Source of the DNA: JACKCP01 sp034007295
Lineage (GTDB): Bacteria; Desulfobacterota; Desulfobacteria; Desulfobacterales; JACKCP01
Direction: 5' to 3'
Length of the DNA: 64,000 bases
Assembly: GCA_034007295.1 (NCBI GenBank)
Contig: JAVERC010000007.1
Coordinates: 42,797 to 106,796, forward strand
How positions within the stretch are numbered: position 1 is the first letter of the stretch; every line of letters begins with the position of its first letter. Below, piece by piece: positions 26,833 to 35,972 of the stretch. The translations under genes and the position numbers were made by a program. The notes beneath the pieces were generated by a model. It did no database searches. It saw only the letters and a program-made list of their open reading frames with translations, and was not told where the DNA came from.

Positions 26833-26944
26833 ACAACACAGTCCGTCTGCCGGTGAGAGAAAGAATATCCCTCCAATATGATCAATAATCCTTCCTTATA
26901 TTAAAAGAAAAAAGCCCATAAAGGCAGACGGGCCCTTTTCTTTT
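26833..26944 (+). ncRNA. Candidate 112-nt structured small RNA (or 5' leader of the TerB gene)
   Basis: Starts at the predicted promoter and ends in CCTTTTCTTTT. Its ends pair over 11 bp (GTCCGTCTGCC at 26841-26851 with GGCAGACGGGC at 26923-26933), directly followed by the T-tract, as in a self-contained terminated RNA. A competing GCCC/GGGC hairpin (26914-26917 with 26930-26933) also precedes the T-run, so a switch is possible. The interior holds TCCCTCC (26868-26874) and TCCTTCCTT (26889-26897), both able to pair with Shine-Dalgarno sequences. I matched it to no known RNA family (not SRP, 6S or GEMM by inspection). Confidence 0.5.
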
Positions 26945-26968
26945 GAACCATAATCAAAGGGGGAAAAA

Positions 26969-27397
26969 ATGGATTCCAACTTTAATGATAAAGAAGCTTT
27001 TTTAGCTCTTTGCCTTGCTGTAGCATCCCAGGATAATAACCTAGATGAAGCAGAAAGGGTTCCTCTTGTAAATGGTATGAAAAAAGCAAAGCTCATTGAA
27101 TGCGAATATGAACTAAAAGAAATTTTAAACTCTGCAATAAAAAAAATGCCCTCAATTTTTAATGACGGCAAAGCATTTTTATTTGATGAAAAAAAACTTG
27201 AAATTTTTATAGAAAAAATCAAAGATTCACTTTCTGCAGATAAAAGAGAAATTCTTTTTAATACTGCTGTAGATATTGCAGTCGCTGATGGGATTTTAGA
27301 AATTGAAGCAGAACTTATTTTTCTAAGAAAAATCCATGAACTATTGGGTGTTAAAAAAAATTTCAATATTATTATCGGAGAAAAAGCAGGTTTTTAA
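26969..27397 (+). CDS. TerB-like protein
   Basis: A 142-residue all-helical cytoplasmic protein resembling the TerB/DjlA-N domain: LALCLAVASQDNNLDEAE at the start and NTAVDIAVADGILEIEAELIFLRKIHELLGV at the end, the second being the acidic, metal-binding-like helix pair typical of TerB. The domain is linked to tellurite resistance and to membrane-associated stress complexes, but no other ter gene is nearby, so no function can be assigned. AGGGGGAAAAA precedes the ATG. dinB starts six bases after its stop, so the two form one operon, possibly a stress-response pair. Confidence 0.7.
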   Translation: MDSNFNDKEAFLALCLAVASQDNNLDEAERVPLVNGMKKAKLIECEYELKEILNSAIKKMPSIFNDGKAFLFDEKKLEIFIEKIKDSLSADKREILFNTAVDIAVADGILEIEAELIFLRKIHELLGVKKNFNIIIGEKAGF

Positions 27398-27403
27398 ATT
27401 TGA

Positions 27404-28471
27404 ATGTATCAAAAAATAATCCATCTTGATATGGATGCTTTTTATGCATCCATAGAAAAAAGAGATAACCCGTCTTTAAAAAATATACCTGTTATAGTAG
27501 GAGGACTTCCTAATAAAAGAGGGGTTGTATCAACTTGCTCATATGAAGCAAGAAAATATGGGGTTCATTCTGCCATGCCTTCAGCTAAAGCCTTAAAGCT
27601 TTGCAAAAATGCAGTTTTTATTCTTCCAGACATTGAAAAATACAGAAAAGAATCCAAAAAAATTTTTGAAATATACAAAAAATATGCCGATATAATGGAA
27701 CCTCTTTCTCTTGATGAAGCTTTTTTAGATGTGACAAAAGACCGTGCAAAAATTGGATCTGCTTCAAAAACTGCGGAAATAATTAAAAAAGAAGTTTTTT
27801 CTAAAACAGGACTTTGCGTTTCAGCAGGGGTTTCATACAATAAATTTCTTGCAAAATTAGCCTCTGATATGGAAAAGCCAGACGGTCTTACAATTATTAC
27901 GCCAAAAAAAGCACCATTTATAATTGAGGGCCTTCCAGTTGAAAAATTTTTTGGAATAGGAAAACAAACAGCAAAAAAAATGCACTATCACAAAATTTTT
28001 ACAGGCAAAGATATTTTAAATGCAGGGCAAAAAAAACTCGCCTCTCTTTTTGGTAAACAAGGCCATATGTTTTATTCGTTTGCTTCAGGAAAGGATTTAA
28101 GACCTGTTACAGATCACAGAGAAAGAAAGTCGTGTGGAAAGGAAATTACATTTGAAAAAGATATTCTTGATAAAGCAAAAATAATCCAGATAATAAAACG
28201 GCTTTGTGTCATGGTTTCTGACTTAATAAAAAAAATTAACATAAAACCTCGGACAATAACCCTAAAAATAAGATATTTTGATTTTTATACAATAACAAGA
28301 AGCAAGACATTAGATGCTCCGTTCTTTAATTCTGAAGAAATATTTGAACACATTTATCCTTTACTTGAAAAAACACAAGCAGGTGAAAAAAGCATAAGAC
28401 TTTTAGGAATAACTGCATCAAATTTTGAAACTCAATCCTTAACACCAAAACAGCTTGTATTTGATTTTTAA
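27404..28471 (+). CDS. dinB: DNA polymerase IV (Y family)
   Basis: Error-prone translesion polymerase, 355 residues. Catalytic acidic residues sit in HLDMDAFYASIEKRDNP (D9) and PLSLDEAFLDVT (Asp-Glu near 103-104). YSYEARKYGVHSAMP-like sequence (SYEARKYGVHSAMPSAKA), the helix-hairpin-helix (FFGIGKQTAKKMHYH) and the little-finger domain (GKEITFEKDI) are present. The C-terminus ends KQLVFDF, a good match to a beta-clamp-binding QLxLF-type peptide. It overlaps no neighbour and follows the TerB-like gene by six bases. Confidence 0.95.
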   Translation: MYQKIIHLDMDAFYASIEKRDNPSLKNIPVIVGGLPNKRGVVSTCSYEARKYGVHSAMPSAKALKLCKNAVFILPDIEKYRKESKKIFEIYKKYADIMEPLSLDEAFLDVTKDRAKIGSASKTAEIIKKEVFSKTGLCVSAGVSYNKFLAKLASDMEKPDGLTIITPKKAPFIIEGLPVEKFFGIGKQTAKKMHYHKIFTGKDILNAGQKKLASLFGKQGHMFYSFASGKDLRPVTDHRERKSCGKEITFEKDILDKAKIIQIIKRLCVMVSDLIKKINIKPRTITLKIRYFDFYTITRSKTLDAPFFNSEEIFEHIYPLLEKTQAGEKSIRLLGITASNFETQSLTPKQLVFDF

Positions 28472-28508
28472 CCTAATCTTAAAAAATAAGTTTTTTTATT
28501 TTTGAATA

Positions 28509-28651
28509 AACAGTGATTGGCCTAAAACGAAAATTTTTTGTTCAGTTCAAGTGAAAAATTTAACCTTTAGGATACATTTAGTATTTTTAGGATTAAATTT
28601 TGAATCTGAGTTTAGAATGGGCAAAAAAGGCTGTTTTCCTTCAGCAACTAA
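28509..28651 (-). repeat. Long-hairpin repeat, copy 8 (orientation B)
   Basis: Runs from CAGTGATTGGCCTAAAACG to CTGTTTTCCTTCAGCAACTA, about 40 bases behind dinB in the 456-bp gap before the next gene. Confidence 0.85.
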
Positions 28652-28751
28652 ATAATCAAAATAATCGTTTTATGCTTACAGCTAAATTCAGTTTAAAAGA
28701 TATTGAATTATATTAAAATAATTTATACTAATATTTATAAAAAATGACGGT

Positions 28752-28786
28752 TTATGTTTTACATAAAAAATATGTTCTATAACATA
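28752..28786 (+). promoter_or_regulatory. Two tandem palindromes over a candidate promoter
   Basis: TTATGT-TTT-ACATAA (28752-28766) and TATGTT-CTAT-AACATA (28771-28786) are perfect inverted repeats. The first overlaps a possible -35 (TTTACA, 28758-28763) and the second a possible -10 (TAACAT, 28780-28785; spacer 16). They are possible operator sites for the Cache-EAL gene 140 bases downstream; AT-richness makes chance palindromes likely. Confidence 0.35.
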
Positions 28787-28819
28787 ATATTCACTATGAA
28801 TTTAAATCTAGTGAAGACT

Positions 28820-28877
28820 TTAGATTTTGAATCAGACTTTATAATGGATAAAAAGGGCCGTTTTAGTTCGCAACTAT
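28820..28877 (-). repeat. Right-end fragment of long-hairpin repeat (orientation B)
   Basis: TAGATTTTGAATCAGACTTT and TAATGGATAAAAAGGGCCG match the second half of orientation B; the first half is missing. Confidence 0.55.
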
Positions 28878-28927
28878 TTATAAAATTTAATAAAGGCTTT
28901 AATTATAAATGAAAGGCCTTAATATTT

Positions 28928-31900
28928 ATGAAATCAAAAACATTTAAAAATATGAAAATTGGGAAAAAACTTCTAGCAAGTTATCTTGGGCTTGTCTTTT
29001 TTGTTATTTTAATTTCTTCAATTTTTACTGTTCCCTTAGTAAACGACATAATGCACCAAAAAATTAATAATGAGCTTGAATCTTCCATAAATCTTTTCCA
29101 CAATCTTGTTGCAACAGCTGCAGATCTTTCAATTAAAAACCATCTGAAAACCATTGTAAAAACAAATATAGAAACCATAAACTTTATGGAAGAACATTTT
29201 AAAGATCCTCTAAAAAAACAAGAACTCACAAAAAAAATTCTTTCAAAACAAACAATAGGCAAAACAGGATATATTTATATAATAGATACAAATGGCCGGG
29301 TTATAATCCATCCCCAAAAAGATATGCCAGGAAAAAATGTTTTAAATTATGATTTTATTCAAAAAAAACTCAATAATAATGAAGGGTATATAGAGTATCA
29401 ATGGAAAAACCCTGATGAAAAAAATAAAAGAGAAAAAGCTCTTTATTTTATGCATTTCAAAAAATGGAACTGGATTGTATCAGCCTCCTCATACAAAAAT
29501 GAATTCAAAGATCTGTTAAAAATAGAAGAACTTGAAAAAAATATAAAATCATTAAAATTTGGCAGGTCAGGGTACGCATTTATAATTGATTTAAATGGAA
29601 ATTTTTTAATACATCCAAGCCTTAAAGGAAAAAATGTAAGAGAAACTGATTTTAACAAAGGGGTACAAATTTTAGATGAAATCAAATCAACTAAATCTGG
29701 CAGAATTGAATACAAAATAAAAGGTAAAAAAGACAATAAACCAAAAGAAAAAATAATGTATTATAAGCTTCTTGAGGATTATGATCTTATTATTTGTGCT
29801 TCTGGATTCAAAAATGAGCTTTACTCTGAAAGAAATAAAATATTTTTAACCTTTGGATTAAGCTTTATGATTCTCATTATCCTCATTATTCCAATAACAA
29901 TTTTACTTACAAAAACACTAACAAAACCACTTGAATTATTTATTGATAACCTTAAAAACACATCAAAAAACAGTCTTAATTTAAGACTACCCTACAATTC
30001 CAATGACGAAATAGGAAAACTTGCAAAATATTTCAACAGATTCATGGACGAAATCCTTGAAAAAACACAAAGGCTTGAAGCTGAAATAGAAGAACGAAAA
30101 AACAAGGAAGAAGAAATAAAAACACTTGCAAAATTCCCAGATGATAATCCAAACCCTGTATTAAGGGTTGATCTTGAATCAAGGCTTACATATTTTAATG
30201 AAACTGCATTAAAGACATTTGCATCCTTTAAACTTGAAAAAGGCAGTAAGCTTCCTGAAACAATAACAGAAATAATAAATGAATCATTAAGAGCCAATAC
30301 ATCACAAGAAATAGAATACACAGATTCAAACAGAACCTTTTCGATTACAGTATCTCCTTTTAAGGACATAAATTCCGCATATATTTATGCAAAGGAAATA
30401 ACAGCACAAAAGGCATATGAATCTCTTATGGTCATGTCTGAAGCTTTTTTCCAAAATTCAATAGAAGGAATCTGCATAACTGACCCCCAGGGGAAAATTA
30501 TCAGGATAAATCCTCTTTTCACCCAGATAACCGGATATTCAAGAGAAGAAGTAAAAGGAAAAAATCCAAGGATTTTAAAATCTGACAAGCATGACAGATC
30601 CTTTTATGAAAAAATGTGGCAAAGCCTGATTCATACAGGACAATGGACAGGAGAAATCTGGAACAGAAGAAAAAACGGCCAGGCATATCCAGAATGGCTT
30701 TCAATTACTGCCATAAGAGACAAAGACGGAAAAATTACAAATTACATAGGTGTTTTTCATGACATAACAGAATCCATACTGAATAAGGAAAAAATTCATT
30801 ACCAGACTTATCATGATGCAACAACAGGACTTCCAAACAGAAAGCTTTTTACAGATATTACAGAACAAAAAATCAGCTTCAGCAGAAAAAAAAGAGAAAG
30901 CTTTGCACTTCTTTTTATAGATATTAATAATTTTAAAAATATAAACGATACCCTTGGCCATATTACAGGTGACAAACTGCTTTATCTTTTTGCAAAACGA
31001 CTCAAAGATTATATTAACGAAGAAATGATAATAGCAAGATTTGTTGGAGACAAATTCATTATTCTTGCGCCTGAAGCTTCAAATCAGAATCATATTTTAA
31101 AAGAAGCTTCAGATATTCAGAAAATAATAGAAGGCCCATACAAAATTGATGACAGGGAAATTTTCTGCGGTTCAAACATTGGAATTTCTCTTTTTCCCCA
31201 AGATGGTGAAACTGCAGAAATTCTAATTAAAAATGCAGAAATGGCCATGTACAGAAGCAAAAATAAAGGTAAAAGGACAATTGTTTTTTTCACGCCTTCA
31301 ATGGATGAATCAGCTGCAAAACAGCTTGAAACACAGCAAAATCTTGCATATGCTCTTTCAAACAATGAATTTGAACTTTACTATCAGCCAAAAATTTCAC
31401 TTTCAACCGGTAAAATAACAGGAGCTGAAGCACTTATCAGATGGATCAAAAATAATAAAATAATATCTCCTGCACTTTTTATTCCTATTGCAGAAGAAAC
31501 TGGACACATAATCCCAATAGGCGAATGGGTAATGAAAAAAGCTTTTGAAGAAATGAAATACTGGCATGATCATGGCTATGACAAGCTTGAAATTTCAGTA
31601 AACCTTTCAGGTGCACAATTCCACGATCCTGAGCTTATTGACAAAATCAGAAATATTTTTTCCAAAACTAAGGCAAAGCCTGAATTTGTAAAATTTGAAA
31701 TAACAGAAAGTGTTGTTATGTCAGACCCTTTGCTTGCATCTCAAATTACAGAAAAAATAAAGGAAATGGGATCAAAAATTTCCATTGATGATTTTGGAAC
31801 AGGCTATTCTTCCCTTGGATATCTGAAAAAATTTCCAGTAGATGAACTAAAAATCGACAAATCATTTTTAGAAGACTTTCCTGATTCAAACGAGGATGTA

Positions 31901-32110
31901 TCTATAATAAAATCAATTTTATCCCTTGCCTCAAACTTAAATCTCAAAGTTACAGCCGAAGGCGTTGAAACAAAAATTCAGGCCGATGTTTTAAAAACCC
32001 TTAATTGCAATGAAATTCAAGGTTTCTACTTCAGCAGGCCACTGCCTGCTAAAGATTTTTATAGTTTACTCAAATCAGGTAAAAGGCTTTTCCATATGAA
32101 AAACATATAA
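28928..32110 (+). CDS. Cache-HAMP-PAS-PAS-GGDEF-EAL c-di-GMP protein
   Basis: A 1060-residue membrane sensor. TM1 spans ~14-35; the periplasmic double Cache region (~40-300) has two repeated motifs, GKTGYIYIIDTNGRVIIHP and GRSGYAFIIDLNGNFLIHP; TM2 is at ~305-330 and is followed by HAMP. Two PAS units follow, the second with the ITDPQGKIIRINPLFTQITG signature. The GGDEF domain is degenerate: the active site reads RFVGDKF instead of GGDEF, so it probably does not make c-di-GMP. The EAL domain looks complete (AEALIRW, FEITESVVM, IDDFGTGYSSLGYLKKFPVD), so the protein is predicted to be a c-di-GMP phosphodiesterase controlled by a small extracellular ligand. It is probably monocistronic. Confidence 0.9.
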   Translation: MKSKTFKNMKIGKKLLASYLGLVFFVILISSIFTVPLVNDIMHQKINNELESSINLFHNLVATAADLSIKNHLKTIVKTNIETINFMEEHFKDPLKKQELTKKILSKQTIGKTGYIYIIDTNGRVIIHPQKDMPGKNVLNYDFIQKKLNNNEGYIEYQWKNPDEKNKREKALYFMHFKKWNWIVSASSYKNEFKDLLKIEELEKNIKSLKFGRSGYAFIIDLNGNFLIHPSLKGKNVRETDFNKGVQILDEIKSTKSGRIEYKIKGKKDNKPKEKIMYYKLLEDYDLIICASGFKNELYSERNKIFLTFGLSFMILIILIIPITILLTKTLTKPLELFIDNLKNTSKNSLNLRLPYNSNDEIGKLAKYFNRFMDEILEKTQRLEAEIEERKNKEEEIKTLAKFPDDNPNPVLRVDLESRLTYFNETALKTFASFKLEKGSKLPETITEIINESLRANTSQEIEYTDSNRTFSITVSPFKDINSAYIYAKEITAQKAYESLMVMSEAFFQNSIEGICITDPQGKIIRINPLFTQITGYSREEVKGKNPRILKSDKHDRSFYEKMWQSLIHTGQWTGEIWNRRKNGQAYPEWLSITAIRDKDGKITNYIGVFHDITESILNKEKIHYQTYHDATTGLPNRKLFTDITEQKISFSRKKRESFALLFIDINNFKNINDTLGHITGDKLLYLFAKRLKDYINEEMIIARFVGDKFIILAPEASNQNHILKEASDIQKIIEGPYKIDDREIFCGSNIGISLFPQDGETAEILIKNAEMAMYRSKNKGKRTIVFFTPSMDESAAKQLETQQNLAYALSNNEFELYYQPKISLSTGKITGAEALIRWIKNNKIISPALFIPIAEETGHIIPIGEWVMKKAFEEMKYWHDHGYDKLEISVNLSGAQFHDPELIDKIRNIFSKTKAKPEFVKFEITESVVMSDPLLASQITEKIKEMGSKISIDDFGTGYSSLGYLKKFPVDELKIDKSFLEDFPDSNEDVSIIKSILSLASNLNLKVTAEGVETKIQADVLKTLNCNEIQGFYFSRPLPAKDFYSLLKSGKRLFHMKNI

Positions 32111-32370
32111 ATTTTTTCTTTACATAAGATATTTGTTCATATTAAGGATATAGTTTAATTAAATTTTAGTAATTTTAACAAGACTAAAACCTGAAAATGA
32201 AAAAAAAATGCTCCGGCAAAATTTAGACAAAAGACAGGACAATACAACTGTCTCCTGCCTGGGATATGTCTGATTTAATAAAGAATAATCCGGGCAAAAA
32301 AAGCATTTTGGTTCATTTTGGTCAGGTAAGGATTAATATCAAAAACTTCAAAAGAAAGAGGATGGTTTCA

Positions 32371-35300
32371 ATGTCAAAAAAAATGATGACAGTTGACGGA
32401 AACACCGCAGCCGCCCACATTGCTTATGCTCTAAGCGATGTAGCAGCAATTTATCCTATCACCCCTTCTTCACCAATTGGTGAGATTATCGACGCATGGT
32501 CAGCTGACGGAAGAAAGAATGTTTTCGGCCAGAAAGTAACAGTCAGGGAAATGCAGTCTGAAGCCGGTGCAGCCGGTGCTGTCCACGGCTCCCTTGCAGC
32601 CGGAGCTTTAACTTCCACTTTCACAGCTTCCCAGGGTCTTCTACTGATGATTCCTAACATGTATAAAATTGCAGGCGAGCTTCTCCCCGGCGTTTTCCAT
32701 GTAACAGCAAGAGCTATTGCAAGTCATGCACTTTCAATATTTGGTGATCATTCAGATGTTATGGCAGTAAGACAGACAGGCTGGGCAATGCTTTGTTCAA
32801 ACTCAGTTCAGGAAGTAATGGATCTTTCTCTTGTAGCTCACCTGTGTGCAATTGAAGGACGGGTTCCTTTCCTTCATTTTTTTGACGGTTTCAGAACCTC
32901 CCATGAAATTCAGAAAATTGAAAGTATAGATTATGATGCAATAGCTTCAATTACTGACTTTGCCTCTGTTGATGCTTTCAGACAAAATGCAATGAACCCT
33001 GAGCATCCTGAAATAAGAGGAACAGCACAAAATCCTGACATTTACTTCCAGGGCAGAGAAGCTGCAAATGCTTTTTACCTGGCACTTCCTGCAATTGTTA
33101 AAGACTACTTGAAAAAAGTTTATCAAATTACAGGAAGAAAATATGGTCTCTACGATTATGTAGGACATCCTGAAGCTGAAAGAGTTATTGTTTCAATGGG
33201 TTCTTCATGCGAAACAATTGAAGAAACAATAAACACAATGAATAAAAACGGAGAAAGAGTCGGACTTGTAAAAGTAAGACTTTACAGACCTTTTATTGCA
33301 CAAGACTTTTTAAATGCAATTCCTGCATCATGTTCAAGAATTACTGTTCTTGACCGTACAAAAGAACCTGGTGCAATAGGCGATCCTCTTTATCTTGATA
33401 TCTGCACAGCTTTCTTTGAAAGAAGAGAAGCACCTGAAATAACTGCTGGAAGATACGGACTTGGCTCAAAGGAATTTACACCTGCAATGGTAAAAGCCAT
33501 TTATGACAACATGAACAGCATGGCTCCAAAAAATCATTTTACAGTTGGTATTGAAGATGATGTGACCTATTCTTCTCTTGAAATCAATGAAGATTTTGAT
33601 TCAGCTCCTGAAGGAACTGTAAGATGTAAATTCTGGGGATTTGGTTCAGACGGTACTGTTGGTGCAAACAAAACAGCCATTAAAATCATTGGTAACAACA
33701 CTGACATGTATGCTCAGGGATATTTTTCATACGATTCCAAAAAATCAGGCGGTATAACAATATCCCATTTAAGATTCGGTAATACACCAATCCAGTCAAC
33801 ATACCTTATACACAAAGCTGACTTTATTGCATGTCATAAGCCTGGCTATGTTGAAATTTATGATATTCTTGAAGGCATTAAACAGGGAGGAACTTTCCTA
33901 TTAAATGCACACTGGAGTGAAAACGAACTTGAAACCCATCTTCCAGCTGCAATGAGAAAGACCTTAGCTGAAAAAAATATTAAATTTTATATGATAGACG
34001 CAATAAAAATTGCATCAGAAGTTGGTCTTGGCGGAAGAATTAACATGATAATGCAGGCTGCTTTTTTTAAACTTGCAAATGTTCTTCCTGTTGACCAGGC
34101 AATAAGCCTTCTTAAAAAAGACATAGATAAAACATACGGCAAAAAAGGCCAGGCTATTGTAGATATGAACATCAATGCTGTTGATAAGGCTCTTGATGCA
34201 GTCAAGGAAGTTAAAATTCCTGATGCATGGAAAGATGCTTCTGACAGTTCAGCAGTTTCAGAATCAGATGAAATCCCTGAATACATTAAAGATGTTGTTT
34301 TCCCAATAAACAAACAGCAGGGTGACAAGCTCCCTGTAAGCACATTTGAACCTGATGGAATTTTCCCTGTTGGAACAAGCCAGTATGAAAAACGCGGAGT
34401 TGCAATTGAGGTTCCAGAGTGGATTGCAGAAAATTGTATTCAGTGCAACCAGTGTTCCTTTGTTTGTCCTCATGCTGCAATTCTTCCTGTGTTTGCTAAG
34501 GATGAAGAACTTGAAGGTGCACCTGAATCATTTAAAACTGTTCAGGCAAAGGGCAAAGGTCTTGAAGACTATAAATTCAGAATTCAGGTTAATACTCTTG
34601 ACTGTCTTGGATGCGGCAATTGTGCAGACATCTGTCCTGCAAAAGAGCCTGCACTTGTAATGAGGCCTTTAGATACCCAGAAAGACGAGCAGGTTCCAAA
34701 CCACAAATTCTCCCTTGAAATTCCATTCAAAGAAGGACTTCTCAAGCGTGACACTGTTAAGGGAAGCCAGCTTTACAAACCTCTTATGGAATTCTCAGGT
34801 GCATGTTCAGGATGCGGTGAAACACCATACATCAAAGTGCTTACCCAGCTCTTTGGTGAAAGAATGCTTATTGCAAACGCAACCGGATGTTCTTCAATTT
34901 TTGGAGGTTCTGCACCATCATTCCCTTACTGCACAAACAGCGATGGATTTGGACCTGCATGGGGCAACTCACTTTTTGAAGATGCAGCTGAATTTGGATT
35001 TGGTATCCAGGTATCAATGACTCACAGAAGAAATGCTCTTGCAGACAAGGTAAGACAGGCAATGGAAGAAAATCTGCCTTCTGAACTTAAAGATGCAATG
35101 GCTGAATGGCTTGATTCTATGTGGGATGCAGAAAAGTCAAAAGAAGCAGCAGAAAAGCTTGAAGCTCTTCTTCCTATGGCACCTGAAAATGACATTATAG
35201 ATGAGATTGCTCTTCAGGCTGATCTTTTTGTTAAAAAATCACACTGGATTTTTGGTGGTGACGGATGGGCATATGATATTGGATATGGTGGTCTTGACCA

Positions 35301-35895
35301 TGTTCTTGCATCAGGCGAAGACATAAATATTCTTGTACTTGACACAGAAGTGTACTCAAATACAGGCGGTCAGTCTTCAAAGGCTACACCAACAGGCTCA
35401 ATTGCAAAATTTGCAGCCTCAGGTAAAAAGACTTCCAAAAAAGACCTTGGAAGAATGGCAATGACTTATGGTTATGTTTATGTTGCTTCAGTTGCAATGG
35501 GTGCAAACAAGCAGCAGACACTAAAAGCCTTTGCAGAAGCTGAAGCATACCCAGGACCTTCAATTGTAATATGTTACGCTCCATGTATAAACCAGGGTCT
35601 TAAACTTGGAATGGGCAAGAGCCAGTATGAAGAAAAACTTGCAGTTGAATCTGGTTACTGGCCTTTATACAGATACAATCCATTGCTTGCAAAAGAAGGA
35701 AAAAATCCATTTATTCTTGAATCAAAAGCCCCAGATGGAACATTGCAGGATTTCCTTTCAGGTGAAAACAGATATGCAATGCTTGAAAGATCTTTCCCTG
35801 AAGAATCTAAAAAACTGAGAGCAAAGATTGAAGAAGAAATTAACCAGAGATATGAAACTCTAAAATTTATGTCTGAAGCTGACAAAAAAGACTGA
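32371..35895 (+). CDS. nifJ: Pyruvate:ferredoxin (flavodoxin) oxidoreductase, single chain
   Basis: Converts pyruvate and CoA to acetyl-CoA, CO2 and reduced ferredoxin; a central enzyme of anaerobes. The 1174-residue chain has all fused domains: N-terminal YPITPSSPIGEIIDAWSADG, the gamma-like domain near FWGFGSDGTVGANK, an 8Fe ferredoxin insert (CIQCNQCSFVCP and CLGCGNCADICP), and the C-terminal TPP domain with CSGCGETPYIK, GDGWAYDIGYGGLDH and the further cysteine in YAPCINQGL. The ATG at 32371 is chosen because GAGG lies eight bases upstream; an in-frame ATG at 32266 would add 35 residues with no family match. A strong terminator follows. No clear feature was seen in the 260-base gap before it. 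Confidence 0.97.
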   Translation: MSKKMMTVDGNTAAAHIAYALSDVAAIYPITPSSPIGEIIDAWSADGRKNVFGQKVTVREMQSEAGAAGAVHGSLAAGALTSTFTASQGLLLMIPNMYKIAGELLPGVFHVTARAIASHALSIFGDHSDVMAVRQTGWAMLCSNSVQEVMDLSLVAHLCAIEGRVPFLHFFDGFRTSHEIQKIESIDYDAIASITDFASVDAFRQNAMNPEHPEIRGTAQNPDIYFQGREAANAFYLALPAIVKDYLKKVYQITGRKYGLYDYVGHPEAERVIVSMGSSCETIEETINTMNKNGERVGLVKVRLYRPFIAQDFLNAIPASCSRITVLDRTKEPGAIGDPLYLDICTAFFERREAPEITAGRYGLGSKEFTPAMVKAIYDNMNSMAPKNHFTVGIEDDVTYSSLEINEDFDSAPEGTVRCKFWGFGSDGTVGANKTAIKIIGNNTDMYAQGYFSYDSKKSGGITISHLRFGNTPIQSTYLIHKADFIACHKPGYVEIYDILEGIKQGGTFLLNAHWSENELETHLPAAMRKTLAEKNIKFYMIDAIKIASEVGLGGRINMIMQAAFFKLANVLPVDQAISLLKKDIDKTYGKKGQAIVDMNINAVDKALDAVKEVKIPDAWKDASDSSAVSESDEIPEYIKDVVFPINKQQGDKLPVSTFEPDGIFPVGTSQYEKRGVAIEVPEWIAENCIQCNQCSFVCPHAAILPVFAKDEELEGAPESFKTVQAKGKGLEDYKFRIQVNTLDCLGCGNCADICPAKEPALVMRPLDTQKDEQVPNHKFSLEIPFKEGLLKRDTVKGSQLYKPLMEFSGACSGCGETPYIKVLTQLFGERMLIANATGCSSIFGGSAPSFPYCTNSDGFGPAWGNSLFEDAAEFGFGIQVSMTHRRNALADKVRQAMEENLPSELKDAMAEWLDSMWDAEKSKEAAEKLEALLPMAPENDIIDEIALQADLFVKKSHWIFGGDGWAYDIGYGGLDHVLASGEDINILVLDTEVYSNTGGQSSKATPTGSIAKFAASGKKTSKKDLGRMAMTYGYVYVASVAMGANKQQTLKAFAEAEAYPGPSIVICYAPCINQGLKLGMGKSQYEEKLAVESGYWPLYRYNPLLAKEGKNPFILESKAPDGTLQDFLSGENRYAMLERSFPEESKKLRAKIEEEINQRYETLKFMSEADKKD

Positions 35896-35922
35896 TTTTA
35901 AAGTTTTAACGATTTGATTTAA

Positions 35923-35960
35923 AACCGCCCTGAATCTGATTTCAGGGCGGTTATTTTTTT
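35923..35960 (+). terminator. Intrinsic terminator after nifJ
   Basis: AACCGCCCTGAA pairs perfectly with TTCAGGGCGGTT (12 bp, short loop), followed by ATTTTTTT. Confidence 0.92.
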
Positions 35961-35972
35961 AAGAGGTGTATT

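Noticed and set aside
26841..26944. 4.5S/SRP RNA or 6S RNA
   Set aside because: The GGAAGGAAGC-type SRP loop and the 6S open-promoter-like bulge are absent, so the RNA was left unnamed.
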